Source: Pseudanabaenales cyanobacterium (GTDB lineage: Bacteria; Cyanobacteriota; Cyanobacteriia; Phormidesmidales; Phormidesmidaceae). From it: a stretch of DNA of 5,337 nt. How positions within the stretch are numbered: position 1 is the stretch's first letter; each line of letters begins with the position of its first letter. Positions 1-5,337 of the stretch are shown piece by piece. A program made the translations under genes and the position numbers. Under the pieces are notes generated by a model. It was not told where the DNA came from. It ran no database searches and saw nothing but the letters and a program-made list of their open reading frames with translations. The DNA lies in the NCBI GenBank assembly GCA_022360135.1, contig JAKSDM010001822.1, positions 1-5,337 on the forward strand. The letters are read 5' to 3'.

Positions 1-1110
1 AAGAAACAAGAAAACAAATTTTTATTACATAATATTTTGCCGCTTGCGATCGCGGAACGGAAAACTCAAGGGGAGTCTTTAATTGCCGACAAGCTCAATC
101 AAGTAACGATTGTCTATGCCAACATCGTCGGAGTTAAGGAGCTAAGTAAATGGATGTCTCCAGAAGCAATAACCGCTTTATTAACCGAACTGGTCGATGA
201 ATTTGATGCGGCTGCGGCAACCCATGGGTTAGAAAGACAAAAAATCTTTGGTATAGACTACATGGCAGTTTGTGGGTTGACCCAAGCCATCTTAGACCAA
301 GCTAAACGAGCAGTTGATTTTACCCAAACAATTTTAAACATTGTCAAAGAAAAACAAGCCCAACATAAATCCGTCTTGGGGCTAAGTATTGGTATCCATG
401 CTGGTTCGGTCACTGCGGGAGTAATCGGAACGAATAACTTTGGTTACAATCTCTGGGGCGAAACAGTAGACTTAGCGACTCAACTTTATCATCATACCGC
501 TAAAAATCAAATTTTAGTTACTCGCCCCGTTTACGAACGAATCGCAGATAATTACACCTTTATTCCTTACCCAATAGAGATTAGCAACTTCGGTGAGGTA
601 GAAACTTGGACTCTGCTCAACGTCCAAAAAATGGAAATCTCTCAAGTAGAATTAGTGCAATCTTCCTTTGCCAAAGTCGCACTCATCTCCGATCAGGTGG
701 GCGAAATATTTTACCAGCGGCTGTTTGAATTAAATCCCGCCTACCGCCATCTATTTAAAGCAGATATGCCAACCCAACAACGTAAGTTTATGAGTACCCT
801 AACTATTGCAGTAGAAGGATTAGGCAATCCAGAAGGCATTATTAATAAATTGCAAAAACTAGGAAGTGCTCATGCTGGTTATGGAGTCAAGAATGAATAC
901 TACGAAAATCTCAAAGAATCATTGCTCTGGGCTTTAGAACAAGGATTGGGTGAAGATTTCACGCCTTCAGTACGCGCAGCTTGGTCAGAAGCTTATCGCT
1001 TCCTTAGTGAAATCATGAAACAAGCTGCAACAGATGTTGAAACAGTTAACAGTCAAAAGTTAACTACTGTCAGCGACGAACCAGAAACCTTTACTGCAAT
1101 CAACAATTAA
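1..1110 (+). CDS. Degenerate class III cyclase domain fused to C-terminal globin (5' end outside window)
   Basis: The reading frame is open from base 1. The first codons read like the linker helix that precedes class III cyclase domains (NILPLAIAER), so the gene begins upstream. The TTG at 37 is only an in-frame codon; residues below count from it. The cyclase-like domain spans about residues 10-195 and keeps the fold signatures (VTIVYANIVG, YMAVCG, GIHAGSVTAGVIG, LWGETVDLA). Its catalytic residues are replaced: first metal Asp is N29, second is I73, base-pocket Asp is N138, transition-state Asn is D145 and Arg is Q149; only the pocket Lys (K69) remains. It is therefore predicted to be catalytically dead. 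The globin domain spans about residues 203-330 and resembles bacterial single-domain haemoglobins. Tyr B10 (Y226), Phe CD1 (F240), Gln E7 (Q248) and proximal His F8 (H279, in AHAGYGV) are all present, so haem and O2 or NO binding is likely. The last ~27 residues are a polar tail. The channel gene follows after 10 bases. The family assignment is strong; the biological role is inferred. Confidence 0.9.
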   Translation, partial: KKQENKFLLHNILPLAIAERKTQGESLIADKLNQVTIVYANIVGVKELSKWMSPEAITALLTELVDEFDAAAATHGLERQKIFGIDYMAVCGLTQAILDQAKRAVDFTQTILNIVKEKQAQHKSVLGLSIGIHAGSVTAGVIGTNNFGYNLWGETVDLATQLYHHTAKNQILVTRPVYERIADNYTFIPYPIEISNFGEVETWTLLNVQKMEISQVELVQSSFAKVALISDQVGEIFYQRLFELNPAYRHLFKADMPTQQRKFMSTLTIAVEGLGNPEGIINKLQKLGSAHAGYGVKNEYYENLKESLLWALEQGLGEDFTPSVRAAWSEAYRFLSEIMKQAATDVETVNSQKLTTVSDEPETFTAINN

Positions 1111-1120
1111 CAATTTCGCA

Positions 1121-2614
1121 ATGGATCAAACATTTATCAACTGGCTACTAGTATTGGGAATTGGATTTCCCTTATTGAGTATATTTTTAGGAGAACTTGC
1201 TGAAATCTTAGAACGGCAAAAACACTCTTTAGCGAACGCTGTCAGAAAAGTACGACAATACTTATTACCTCCTTTAGCAGTCTTGTTAGTAATGCGGGAA
1301 CTGCTGAAAATTGCCAATACAGAAGATTCAGTGCGTATCGTTGAATCTATGACTTGGCTGGCAGTGATTTTGGCAGGAATTTCCCTTATTAATGCCATCT
1401 TAATCACCCAAAAACCTGAAAAAAAATTTCAGGTGCAAGTTCCCAATCTTCTTTTTCAAATATCTAGAACAGTAGTTGTTCTAGGAATTGGTTACTATTT
1501 AATTACAGGAACTTGGAGTATCAATATTAGTGGCTTGACGACTGCTTTGGGGATTGGTTCATTAGTCGTTGCTTTGGCCTTACAAAATACCCTCAGTAAC
1601 TTGGTTTCGGGATTACTATTGTTAATTGCCCGTCCCTTTAAAATAGGTGACTGGATCGAAGCTAATGGGGTAGAAGCAAGAGTAGTTGACCTAAACTGGT
1701 GGTCGGTAACGTTATACCACAAAACTCGGGGATATAAAATTGTAATTCCTAACGGCTCACTAGCAGGTGCCACTATAACTAATTATGGGATTGAACCTGT
1801 TTGGAAGAAAGTTGAAGTTGGTTTTTCATATGACGATCCTCCCAATCAAGTAATTCCCGCGATGAATAGTTTAGTTGATGGAATTGAAGGAATTGAAGGA
1901 CCAGGATATGCAGGGATAAGTTCTTATGGTGATTCTGGCATTAATTACGAACTTTGGTATCAAATACTAGCCGATGGAGAGGCGGGGAAAGTATATTGCA
2001 AATTGATGTCGCGAATTTACTATATGGCAAAACGAGAGGGGTTTACTATCCCTTATCCTATTCAGATGGAATTTAATCTGGGAGAAGATCGAAAACTTCC
2101 CAGTAAGATTCCTCAAATAGTAGAAAATCGCCAGTCAGAAATGGTAGGTTATTTGCGTTCATTATCTTATTTTTTCACTGCTAATGATGCTCAAATCGAA
2201 CAACTGGCAGCTAAATCTCAATTCAAAATCTATGGTGCAGAGGAGCTAATTACTCAAGCAGGGAAACCCGATGCAGGACTGTATGCCATTTACAAGGGTC
2301 GAGTTAAATCTTTTTTAACAGACAATCTAGGTAATATTCAAACAGATAAAAAATTTGGCGTTGGAGATGTGTTTGGAGAAATGGCGATTCACCCAGGAGA
2401 AGTCAGTCAGATTTCAGCGATCGCTGAAGATGATGTAGAAGTTGTCGTTATTCCCGGCGAAGAGATCGTTCAATTGATTCAAATTAATCCTAAATTTGCT
2501 TCGGAGATAATTCAATTTATCGAAGAACGGAAAAAAGCAATCCGCATTGTTAAAGGGACTAAGGATTCTGTAACTTTGATGAATGGTAATGGTCATCAAA
2601 AAGTAAATTTGTAG
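1121..2614 (+). CDS. MscS-family mechanosensitive channel with C-terminal cyclic-nucleotide-binding domain (bCNG type)
   Basis: This is an inner-membrane channel of 497 residues. About four hydrophobic helices (near 6-26, 46-62, 78-96 and 113-130) precede the MscS pore helix at about 137-170 (Gly/Ala-rich, then ALQNTLSNLVSG). The MscS beta domain follows (RPFKIGDWI, VIPNGSLAGATITNYG), then the C-terminal MscS domain ending at IPYPI (310-314). Residues ~350-475 form a cNMP-binding fold (LYAIYKGRVKSF, GVGDVFGEMA). In the phosphate-binding cassette the ribose-contacting Glu is kept (E420), but the Arg that anchors the cyclic phosphate is Ser (S429). The spacing from GE equals that of PKA-type cassettes (GE-x8-R), so this is a substitution, not a misalignment. 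Bacterial cyclic-nucleotide-gated MscS homologues are an established family, including one in Synechocystis. Gating here by cAMP or cGMP is doubtful; ligand-independent or altered-ligand gating is an inference. The ATG at 1121 lacks a clear Shine-Dalgarno, but the N-terminus fits the family and lies just after the upstream stop, suggesting cotranscription. Confidence 0.93.
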   Translation: MDQTFINWLLVLGIGFPLLSIFLGELAEILERQKHSLANAVRKVRQYLLPPLAVLLVMRELLKIANTEDSVRIVESMTWLAVILAGISLINAILITQKPEKKFQVQVPNLLFQISRTVVVLGIGYYLITGTWSINISGLTTALGIGSLVVALALQNTLSNLVSGLLLLIARPFKIGDWIEANGVEARVVDLNWWSVTLYHKTRGYKIVIPNGSLAGATITNYGIEPVWKKVEVGFSYDDPPNQVIPAMNSLVDGIEGIEGPGYAGISSYGDSGINYELWYQILADGEAGKVYCKLMSRIYYMAKREGFTIPYPIQMEFNLGEDRKLPSKIPQIVENRQSEMVGYLRSLSYFFTANDAQIEQLAAKSQFKIYGAEELITQAGKPDAGLYAIYKGRVKSFLTDNLGNIQTDKKFGVGDVFGEMAIHPGEVSQISAIAEDDVEVVVIPGEEIVQLIQINPKFASEIIQFIEERKKAIRIVKGTKDSVTLMNGNGHQKVNL

Positions 2615-2905
2615 TTAACAAAGTGAGCCTGATTCGGTAGCGCCCACTACAACCTGGCCCACTATTTAATCTAAGCTCCTTAATGTAAGCTCCATACGGT
2701 CCGGTTATCTGAACATCGAGGCAAGTTTTTGGTGAGCATCGTAACGCCGCTGCTCTTCTCAATAAAAACCTTGGCCCCGCAAAATTTCTTAATCTAATTT
2801 GTGTCTCCGCTCCACTAAAATAACGTCAAAATCGAAACTATTTTACGGCGGCAAAAAATTATACTCCTGGGTAAAGTAATCACAGTTATTCTGTATAGAT
2901 TGTGC

Positions 2906-2925
2906 TTGACAAAATAGACAGTCAA
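2906..2925. promoter_or_regulatory. Possible operator dyad TTGAC-N10-GTCAA
   Basis: TTGAC (2906-2910) and GTCAA (2921-2925) are perfect inverted half-sites ten bases apart, in the AT-rich region upstream of the small membrane protein and symporter genes. The left half also extends to TTGACA, a consensus -35 box, but no acceptable -10 hexamer follows at 16-18 bases, so I call it a dyad rather than a promoter. Five-base arms can arise by chance. Confidence 0.22.
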
Positions 2926-2975
2926 CCTGTGATGAATAAGGTTAGACCCCCCTAACTTGTGTACAGTTTTTGTAA

Positions 2976-3011
2976 TTTGTCTAAGTTTGTCTAATCTTTC
3001 GGTTTGCCTAA
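2976..3011 (+). repeat. Three TTTGYCTAA iterons
   Basis: TTTGTCTAA occurs at 2976-2984 and 2986-2994, and TTTGCCTAA at 3003-3011. The first two are spaced 10 bases start to start (one helical turn), and the third is 17 bases further. The cluster ends directly at the flank of the MITE-like element. It could bind a regulator of the downstream cassette or be leftover repeat sequence; only the repetition itself is seen. Confidence 0.4.
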
Positions 3012-3019
3012 TCATAGCC

Positions 3020-3111
3020 GAATGGCACTGAAATAAGCCATGTGGGCAATGCCCACCCTACGGAATATCAGGGCTTTTAGCGATTTATAAACCCTTATTT
3101 CAGTGCCATTC
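3020..3111 (+). mobile_element. MITE-like element, copy 1, with perfect 18-bp terminal inverted repeats
   Basis: The 92-bp element starts GAATGGCACTGAAATAAG (3020-3037) and ends with its exact reverse complement (3094-3111). The inside contains a second perfect palindrome, GTGGGCAATGCCCAC (3042-3056), a motif I recognise as common in cyanobacterial intergenic repeats. The flanks AATCATAGCC (3010-3019) and AATCATGGCC (3112-3121) match at 9 of 10 bases and look like a target-site duplication. There is no coding capacity, so movement would need a transposase from elsewhere. A second copy lies at 4980. The element ends 44 bases before the start codon of the small membrane protein, so it may lie in that gene's leader. 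Confidence 0.75.
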
Positions 3112-3144
3112 AATCATGGCCGTTACTGCTTCAACAGCATCTCT

Positions 3145-3149
3145 GAGGG
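3145..3149 (+). promoter_or_regulatory. Shine-Dalgarno GAGGG for the small membrane protein
   Basis: GAGGG ends six bases before the ATG at 3156. This is the clearest ribosome binding site in the window and the main reason to accept the short frame as a gene; neither the channel nor the symporter has one as good. Confidence 0.55.
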
Positions 3150-3155
3150 TATTGA

Positions 3156-3308
3156 ATGTCTAATTCACTCACATTCGCCACCTGGTTTTGGCTACTCGTT
3201 CCAGCGTTAATTTGTTTAGGGTTGTCGGTTTTTCGATATCAACTTGAGCGTCGCCAATCGAAGCGGCGGCGCCATTCCTTGAAAAGTAGACCTCATTCTC
3301 GGACTTAA
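3156..3308 (+). CDS. Small single-helix membrane protein, 50 residues, upstream of the symporter
   Basis: An ATG with a well-spaced GAGGG site opens a 50-codon frame ending in TAA. The product has a short polar start, one hydrophobic helix at about residues 9-26 (TWFWLLVPALICLGLSVF) and a very basic tail (residues 27-50; cluster KRRRH at 36-40). By the positive-inside rule the tail should face the cytoplasm. The frame ends 70 bases before the symporter ATG, on the same strand, so the two are probably cotranscribed. I do not recognise the family. Some secondary transporters have small one- or two-helix partners (MetS for MetP, YjcH beside ActP, YhdT beside PanF), so an accessory role for the symporter is a reasonable inference from position and topology, not shown by sequence. 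The alternative is a chance frame in a leader region. Confidence 0.6.
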   Translation: MSNSLTFATWFWLLVPALICLGLSVFRYQLERRQSKRRRHSLKSRPHSRT

Positions 3309-3350
3309 AGCCCTGAAGGCTAAAAGATAAAGAAATATTCCGCAACTCAT

Positions 3351-3376
3351 AGATTTAAGAAAAAGATTTAAGAAAA
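3351..3376 (+). repeat. Perfect 13-bp tandem duplication just before the symporter start
   Basis: AGATTTAAGAAAA is present twice, head to tail (3351-3363 and 3364-3376), ending two bases before the ATG at 3379. It occupies the place where the ribosome binding site should be and leaves only weak purine runs (AAGAAAAA) rather than a GGAG-type site. This suggests a recent slippage duplication that may affect translation of the symporter. Confidence 0.75.
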
Positions 3377-3378
3377 AT

Positions 3379-4845
3379 ATGGCAGTTGGCACACTCTTCG
3401 CTTTTGCAGTTTATCTATTGGCCATGCTAGGCGTTGGACTGATTTGCTTCAGACAGACTAGCAAACATGCCGATTACGTTCTCGGTGGCCGCAGACTGGG
3501 TCCCGCTGTGGCGGCGTTGAGCGCTGGCGCATCGGATATGAGCGGCTGGTTGCTTTTGGGCTTACCCGGCGCCTTCTACGCCTTTGGGATGAATCAGTCT
3601 TGGATTGTGATTGGCTTAATAATTGGGATTTTTCTGAATTGGCAGTTTATTGCCAAACGACTGCGGATTTACACGGCAGTCTCTGGCGACGCCCTCACTT
3701 TACCAGACTTTTTAGATAATCGATTTCGCGATCGCTCCCGAGTGCTGCGGATAATTTCCGCCATTGTGATTCTGGTGTTCTTTACCCTCTACACCTCTGC
3801 CGGGCTGGTGGCGGGCGGGGTTTTGTTCGAAGAGACCTTTGGCCTCAATTACACCGTCGCCCTTTGGATTGGAGCCGCCATTATTGTGGGATATACCTTC
3901 CTGGGTGGATTTCTAGCAGTTTGCTGGACCGACTTTATCCAAGGCGTCATTATGTTTCTAGCCATTCTGATTGTGCCGAGTATGGCGATCCAATCCTTAG
4001 GCGGGTTGGGTGAAACGGCGGCTCAGGTTGGCGTAATTAACGCCGAATTTAACAACATCTTTGCGGATACCTCATTCCTGGGGATTGTCTCCTTGATGGC
4101 GTGGGGGCTGGGCTATTTTGGACAACCCCACATCCTGGCTCGCTTTATGGCGCTGCGATCGCCCAAAGATATTCCCACCGCTCAAGTGATTGGGCTGTTC
4201 TGGATTATCCTGGCCATGTACGGGGCCTTATTTACGGGCTATGCTGGCGTCACTTACTTTGCAGATGCGCCGCTAGAGAACCCAGAGGCGGTATTTTTGC
4301 AGTTTACTCAAGTATTGACGAACCCTTGGATTGGGGGGATATTGCTAGCGGGTGTGCTAGCCGCCATTATGAGCACTGTCGACTCCCAGCTGCTGGTTTG
4401 TTCGAGCGTCATTTCAGAAGATTTTTATAAGGGGCTGCTGCGCCCCCATGCGAGTGACCAGGAACTGGTGAATCTTGGTCGGATTAGCGTGATTGGAGTG
4501 GCCCTGATTGCAACCCTCCTAGCCTCCAATCCAGAAGCCGGAATTCTGACGCTCGTGAGCTATGCTTGGGCTGGATTTGGGGCTGCATTCGGCCCAGTTG
4601 TCATTCTGTCGTTATTTTGGCCGCGGATGACCCGCAATGGCGCAGTAGCTGGAATCGTGGCGGGGGCATTGACGGTGATTGTGTGGAAGCAACTCGAAGG
4701 AGGGATATTTGATATCTATGAAATTGTTCCAGGATTTATTTTGGCCCTGATTGCAGTGATTGTCGCCAGTTTGATTGATATTACACCCTCCATTGAAATT
4801 CGCCAGGAGTTTGCCCAAGTACGGGATCGAAACATAGAATATTGA
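3379..4845 (+). CDS. putP: Sodium/proline symporter (SSS family)
   Basis: The product takes up proline with Na+ across the inner membrane and belongs to the solute:sodium symporter family (LeuT fold, usually 13 helices). Its 488 residues compare with about 500 for E. coli PutP, and similarity to it runs end to end. Signature segments are YVLGGRRLGP (33-42), ALSAGASDMSGWLLLGLPGA (46-65), WGLGYFGQPHILARFMA (242-258), NPWIGGILLAGVLAAIMST (315-333) and SYAWAGFGAAFGPVV (394-408). Na+-site residues are present (A51, D53, M54, A329, S332, T333), as are equivalents of the substrate-site residues Y138, W242 and Y246, so it should be functional. The ATG at 3379 places the first helix as in E. coli PutP; the Shine-Dalgarno is poor and sits in a 13-bp duplication. 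The gene is more GC-rich than the channel in spot counts (42/60 at 3481-3540 and 34/60 at 4441-4500, against 23/60 at 1861-1920 and 19/60 at 2281-2340). No putA is visible. Proline specificity rather than another solute is inferred. Confidence 0.95.
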   Translation: MAVGTLFAFAVYLLAMLGVGLICFRQTSKHADYVLGGRRLGPAVAALSAGASDMSGWLLLGLPGAFYAFGMNQSWIVIGLIIGIFLNWQFIAKRLRIYTAVSGDALTLPDFLDNRFRDRSRVLRIISAIVILVFFTLYTSAGLVAGGVLFEETFGLNYTVALWIGAAIIVGYTFLGGFLAVCWTDFIQGVIMFLAILIVPSMAIQSLGGLGETAAQVGVINAEFNNIFADTSFLGIVSLMAWGLGYFGQPHILARFMALRSPKDIPTAQVIGLFWIILAMYGALFTGYAGVTYFADAPLENPEAVFLQFTQVLTNPWIGGILLAGVLAAIMSTVDSQLLVCSSVISEDFYKGLLRPHASDQELVNLGRISVIGVALIATLLASNPEAGILTLVSYAWAGFGAAFGPVVILSLFWPRMTRNGAVAGIVAGALTVIVWKQLEGGIFDIYEIVPGFILALIAVIVASLIDITPSIEIRQEFAQVRDRNIEY

Positions 4846-4890
4846 TGATTCAGAATTATCCAAGAGAAAAGTAGAAACACTGACTGGTAA

Positions 4891-4928
4891 GAAGCTCCGG
4901 CTTCCAGCGACAAGGAAGCTGGAGCTTC
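4891..4928. repeat. Strong hairpin, 15-bp arms, downstream of the symporter
   Basis: The arms GAAGCTCCGGCTTCC (4891-4905) and GGAAGCTGGAGCTTC (4914-4928) pair fully, with one G-U in the plus-strand RNA, around an 8-base loop. It lies 45 bases after the symporter stop. There is no U-tract after it, so it may act as an RNA 3'-end stabiliser or pausing site, or be a REP-like dispersed repeat, rather than a classic intrinsic terminator. Confidence 0.65.
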
Positions 4929-4958
4929 CTAAGCTATAGCGTCTCTCAATTGCATTGA

Positions 4959-4979
4959 CTACACCCTACACCCTACACC
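4959..4979 (+). repeat. Three tandem CTACACC heptamers
   Basis: CTACACC is repeated three times without error and abuts the left end of MITE-like copy 2. Short tandem heptamers (STRR sequences) are a known feature of filamentous cyanobacterial genomes; three copies are few, so the class is uncertain. Confidence 0.6.
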
Positions 4980-5060
4980 GAATGGCACTGCAATAAGCCA
5001 TGTGGGCAATGCCCACCCTACCAAATATCAGGGCTTTTAGCGATTTATAAACTCTTATTG
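4980..5060 (+). mobile_element. MITE-like element, copy 2, right end degraded
   Basis: The first 80 bases match copy 1 at 76 positions without gaps, in the same direction, including the inner GTGGGCAATGCCCAC palindrome. After 5060 the similarity to the copy 1 right terminal repeat stops, and no flanking duplication is visible. At the boundary the inverted-repeat pair A-T of copy 1 (3031/3100) is C-G here (4991/5060), so pairing is kept by two changes. The loss of the outer right arm suggests an old or truncated insertion. Confidence 0.7.
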
Positions 5061-5158
5061 AGGAACGCCAGTATAAAGCATGTCAAGTCATGCCGCTGGA
5101 AAAGCTGACTGTTGAGAGCTGACCGCTGCCTGCTCGCCTGAAAAAGAATACGCAAATT

Positions 5159-5186
5159 AAAAGCTCGTTGGCGGATCAGAGCTTTT
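5159..5186 (-). terminator. Terminator-like hairpin spanning the stop codon of the minus-strand gene
   Basis: On the minus strand, AAAAGCTC (5186-5179) pairs with GAGCTTTT (5166-5159) around a 12-base loop that begins with the last base of the gene's last sense codon region and includes its TGA. The second arm runs into TTTTAATTT, a modest U-rich tail. The stem is only half GC, so termination may be weak. Confidence 0.45.
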
Positions 5187-5337
5187 CAGATTCTTCGTAG
5201 ATAGTCTCAATCAATCCTGATACTTCAGCTGGGGTCATGATCGGACTATCCGGCAAGTTGACAGAGGGCCAAGCCTTGATCAGGTCTTCTAGCGTGGACT
5301 TAATCGTCTGATCAACCTCAGGATATTGCGCCGCTAC
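5176..5337 (-). CDS. C-terminal 53 residues of an unrecognised minus-strand protein (runs off the window)
   Basis: The minus-strand frame is open from the window edge (5337) to a TGA at 5178-5176. The 53 visible residues are mildly acidic with alternating charged and hydrophobic positions (DQTIKSTLEDLIKAWPSV, then TPAEVSGLIETIYEESEKL at the end), fitting two or three short amphipathic helices in a soluble protein. I do not recognise the family. The terminator-like hairpin at the stop and the lack of any sensible frame on the plus strand support a real gene convergent with the symporter. The open length alone is too short to prove it. Confidence 0.62.
   Translation of the reverse strand, partial: VAAQYPEVDQTIKSTLEDLIKAWPSVNLPDSPIMTPAEVSGLIETIYEESEKL

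Larger units (their letters stand above)
2615..3019. other. Intergenic region without a recognised gene; repeats and hairpins only
   Basis: No reading frame here looks like a gene on either strand. At 2667-2694 there is an imperfect 14-bp tandem duplication (12 of 14 bases equal; core TAAGCTCC at 2672 and 2686). TTGTAGT (2609-2615) and ACTACAA (2646-2652) are inverted around the channel's stop codon, and GTGAGC (2623-2628) can pair alternatively with GCCCAC (2642-2647). A longer hairpin is possible at 2725-2769: GTTTTT (2725-2730) with AAAAAC (2764-2769), and GAGCA (2734-2738) with TGCTC (2751-2755). None has a convincing U-tract, so the terminator of the left operon is not identified with certainty. 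The dyad and iterons further right are listed separately. Confidence 0.6.
4846..5175. other. Intergenic region of repeats between the symporter and the minus-strand gene
   Basis: No gene is seen here. It holds the hairpin at 4891-4928, the heptamer array at 4959-4979 and MITE-like copy 2, each listed separately. In 5071-5158 the only visible structure is AGCTGAC repeated at 5103-5109 and 5117-5123 (14-base period), then the terminator-like stem of the minus-strand gene. Confidence 0.6.

Noticed and set aside
37..39. TTG at 37 as the true start of the cyclase-globin gene
   Set aside because: The frame is open to base 1 and the codons before it continue the conserved linker helix of class III cyclases, so the gene is truncated by the window edge.
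2559..2762. 67-codon minus-strand frame over the end of the channel gene
   Set aside because: It overlaps the conserved channel C-terminus, matches no family I know, and is rich in Arg and Cys as expected of a chance frame.
2906..2938. Sigma-70 promoter based on TTGACA at 2906
   Set aside because: No hexamer resembling TATAAT follows at 16-18 bases; the nearest candidates match three positions or fewer at wrong spacing.
2815..3015. 66-codon minus-strand frame in the intergenic region
   Set aside because: It is AT-driven, has no recognised motif or clear ribosome binding site, and runs through the iteron repeats.
2615..3155. Riboswitch, tRNA or CRISPR array in the long intergenic region
   Set aside because: No cloverleaf, conserved riboswitch core or regularly spaced repeat-spacer pattern is visible.
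4101..4430. 109-codon plus-strand frame inside putP
   Set aside because: It is another frame of a highly conserved symporter gene; the translation is Trp-, Cys- and Arg-rich with no family resemblance.
4891..4928. Classic intrinsic terminator for putP
   Set aside because: The stem is strong, but no U-tract follows it in either direction.
3020..5060. Composite transposon carrying putP
   Set aside because: Neither flanking element encodes a transposase and copy 2 has lost its right end; same-direction repeats prone to recombination are the more modest reading.

Overview
The window comes from a cyanobacterium. Four copies of the octamer GCGATCGC (HIP1) lie within 5.3 kb (starts at 46, 2417, 3728 and 4155), where chance would give far fewer than one. 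The gene families and the short dispersed repeats between genes fit as well. Nothing visible fixes the genus.

Left part (1-2614): two plus-strand genes, 10 bases apart, almost certainly one transcript. The first enters from outside the window. It carries a class III nucleotide-cyclase-like domain followed by a C-terminal haem globin domain. The second is an MscS-type mechanosensitive channel with a C-terminal cyclic-nucleotide-binding domain (bCNG type). The pairing suggests haem-globin sensing, cyclic nucleotide, channel gating. Yet the cyclase domain has lost both metal aspartates and its transition-state Asn and Arg, and the channel's nucleotide domain has lost its phosphate-binding Arg. 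The globin haem-pocket residues are intact. The two genes may be a sensor-channel pair that no longer uses cAMP or cGMP in the standard way. This is the most interesting signal in the window.

Middle (2615-3155): about 540 bases without a recognised gene. They hold an imperfect 14-bp tandem repeat, hairpins, a short dyad, three TTTGYCTAA iterons and a 92-bp MITE-like element with perfect 18-bp terminal inverted repeats and an almost perfect 10-bp flanking duplication.

Right part (3156-4845): a 50-residue single-helix membrane protein gene with a good ribosome binding site, then a full-length Na+/proline symporter (putP). The small protein may be an accessory of the symporter. This cassette is visibly more GC-rich in spot counts than the left part. 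It is bracketed by two same-direction copies of the MITE-like element.

Right end (4846-5337): a strong hairpin, a triple CTACACC heptamer, the second (3'-degraded) MITE copy, and the C-terminal 53 codons of an unrecognised minus-strand gene with a terminator-like hairpin spanning its stop codon.
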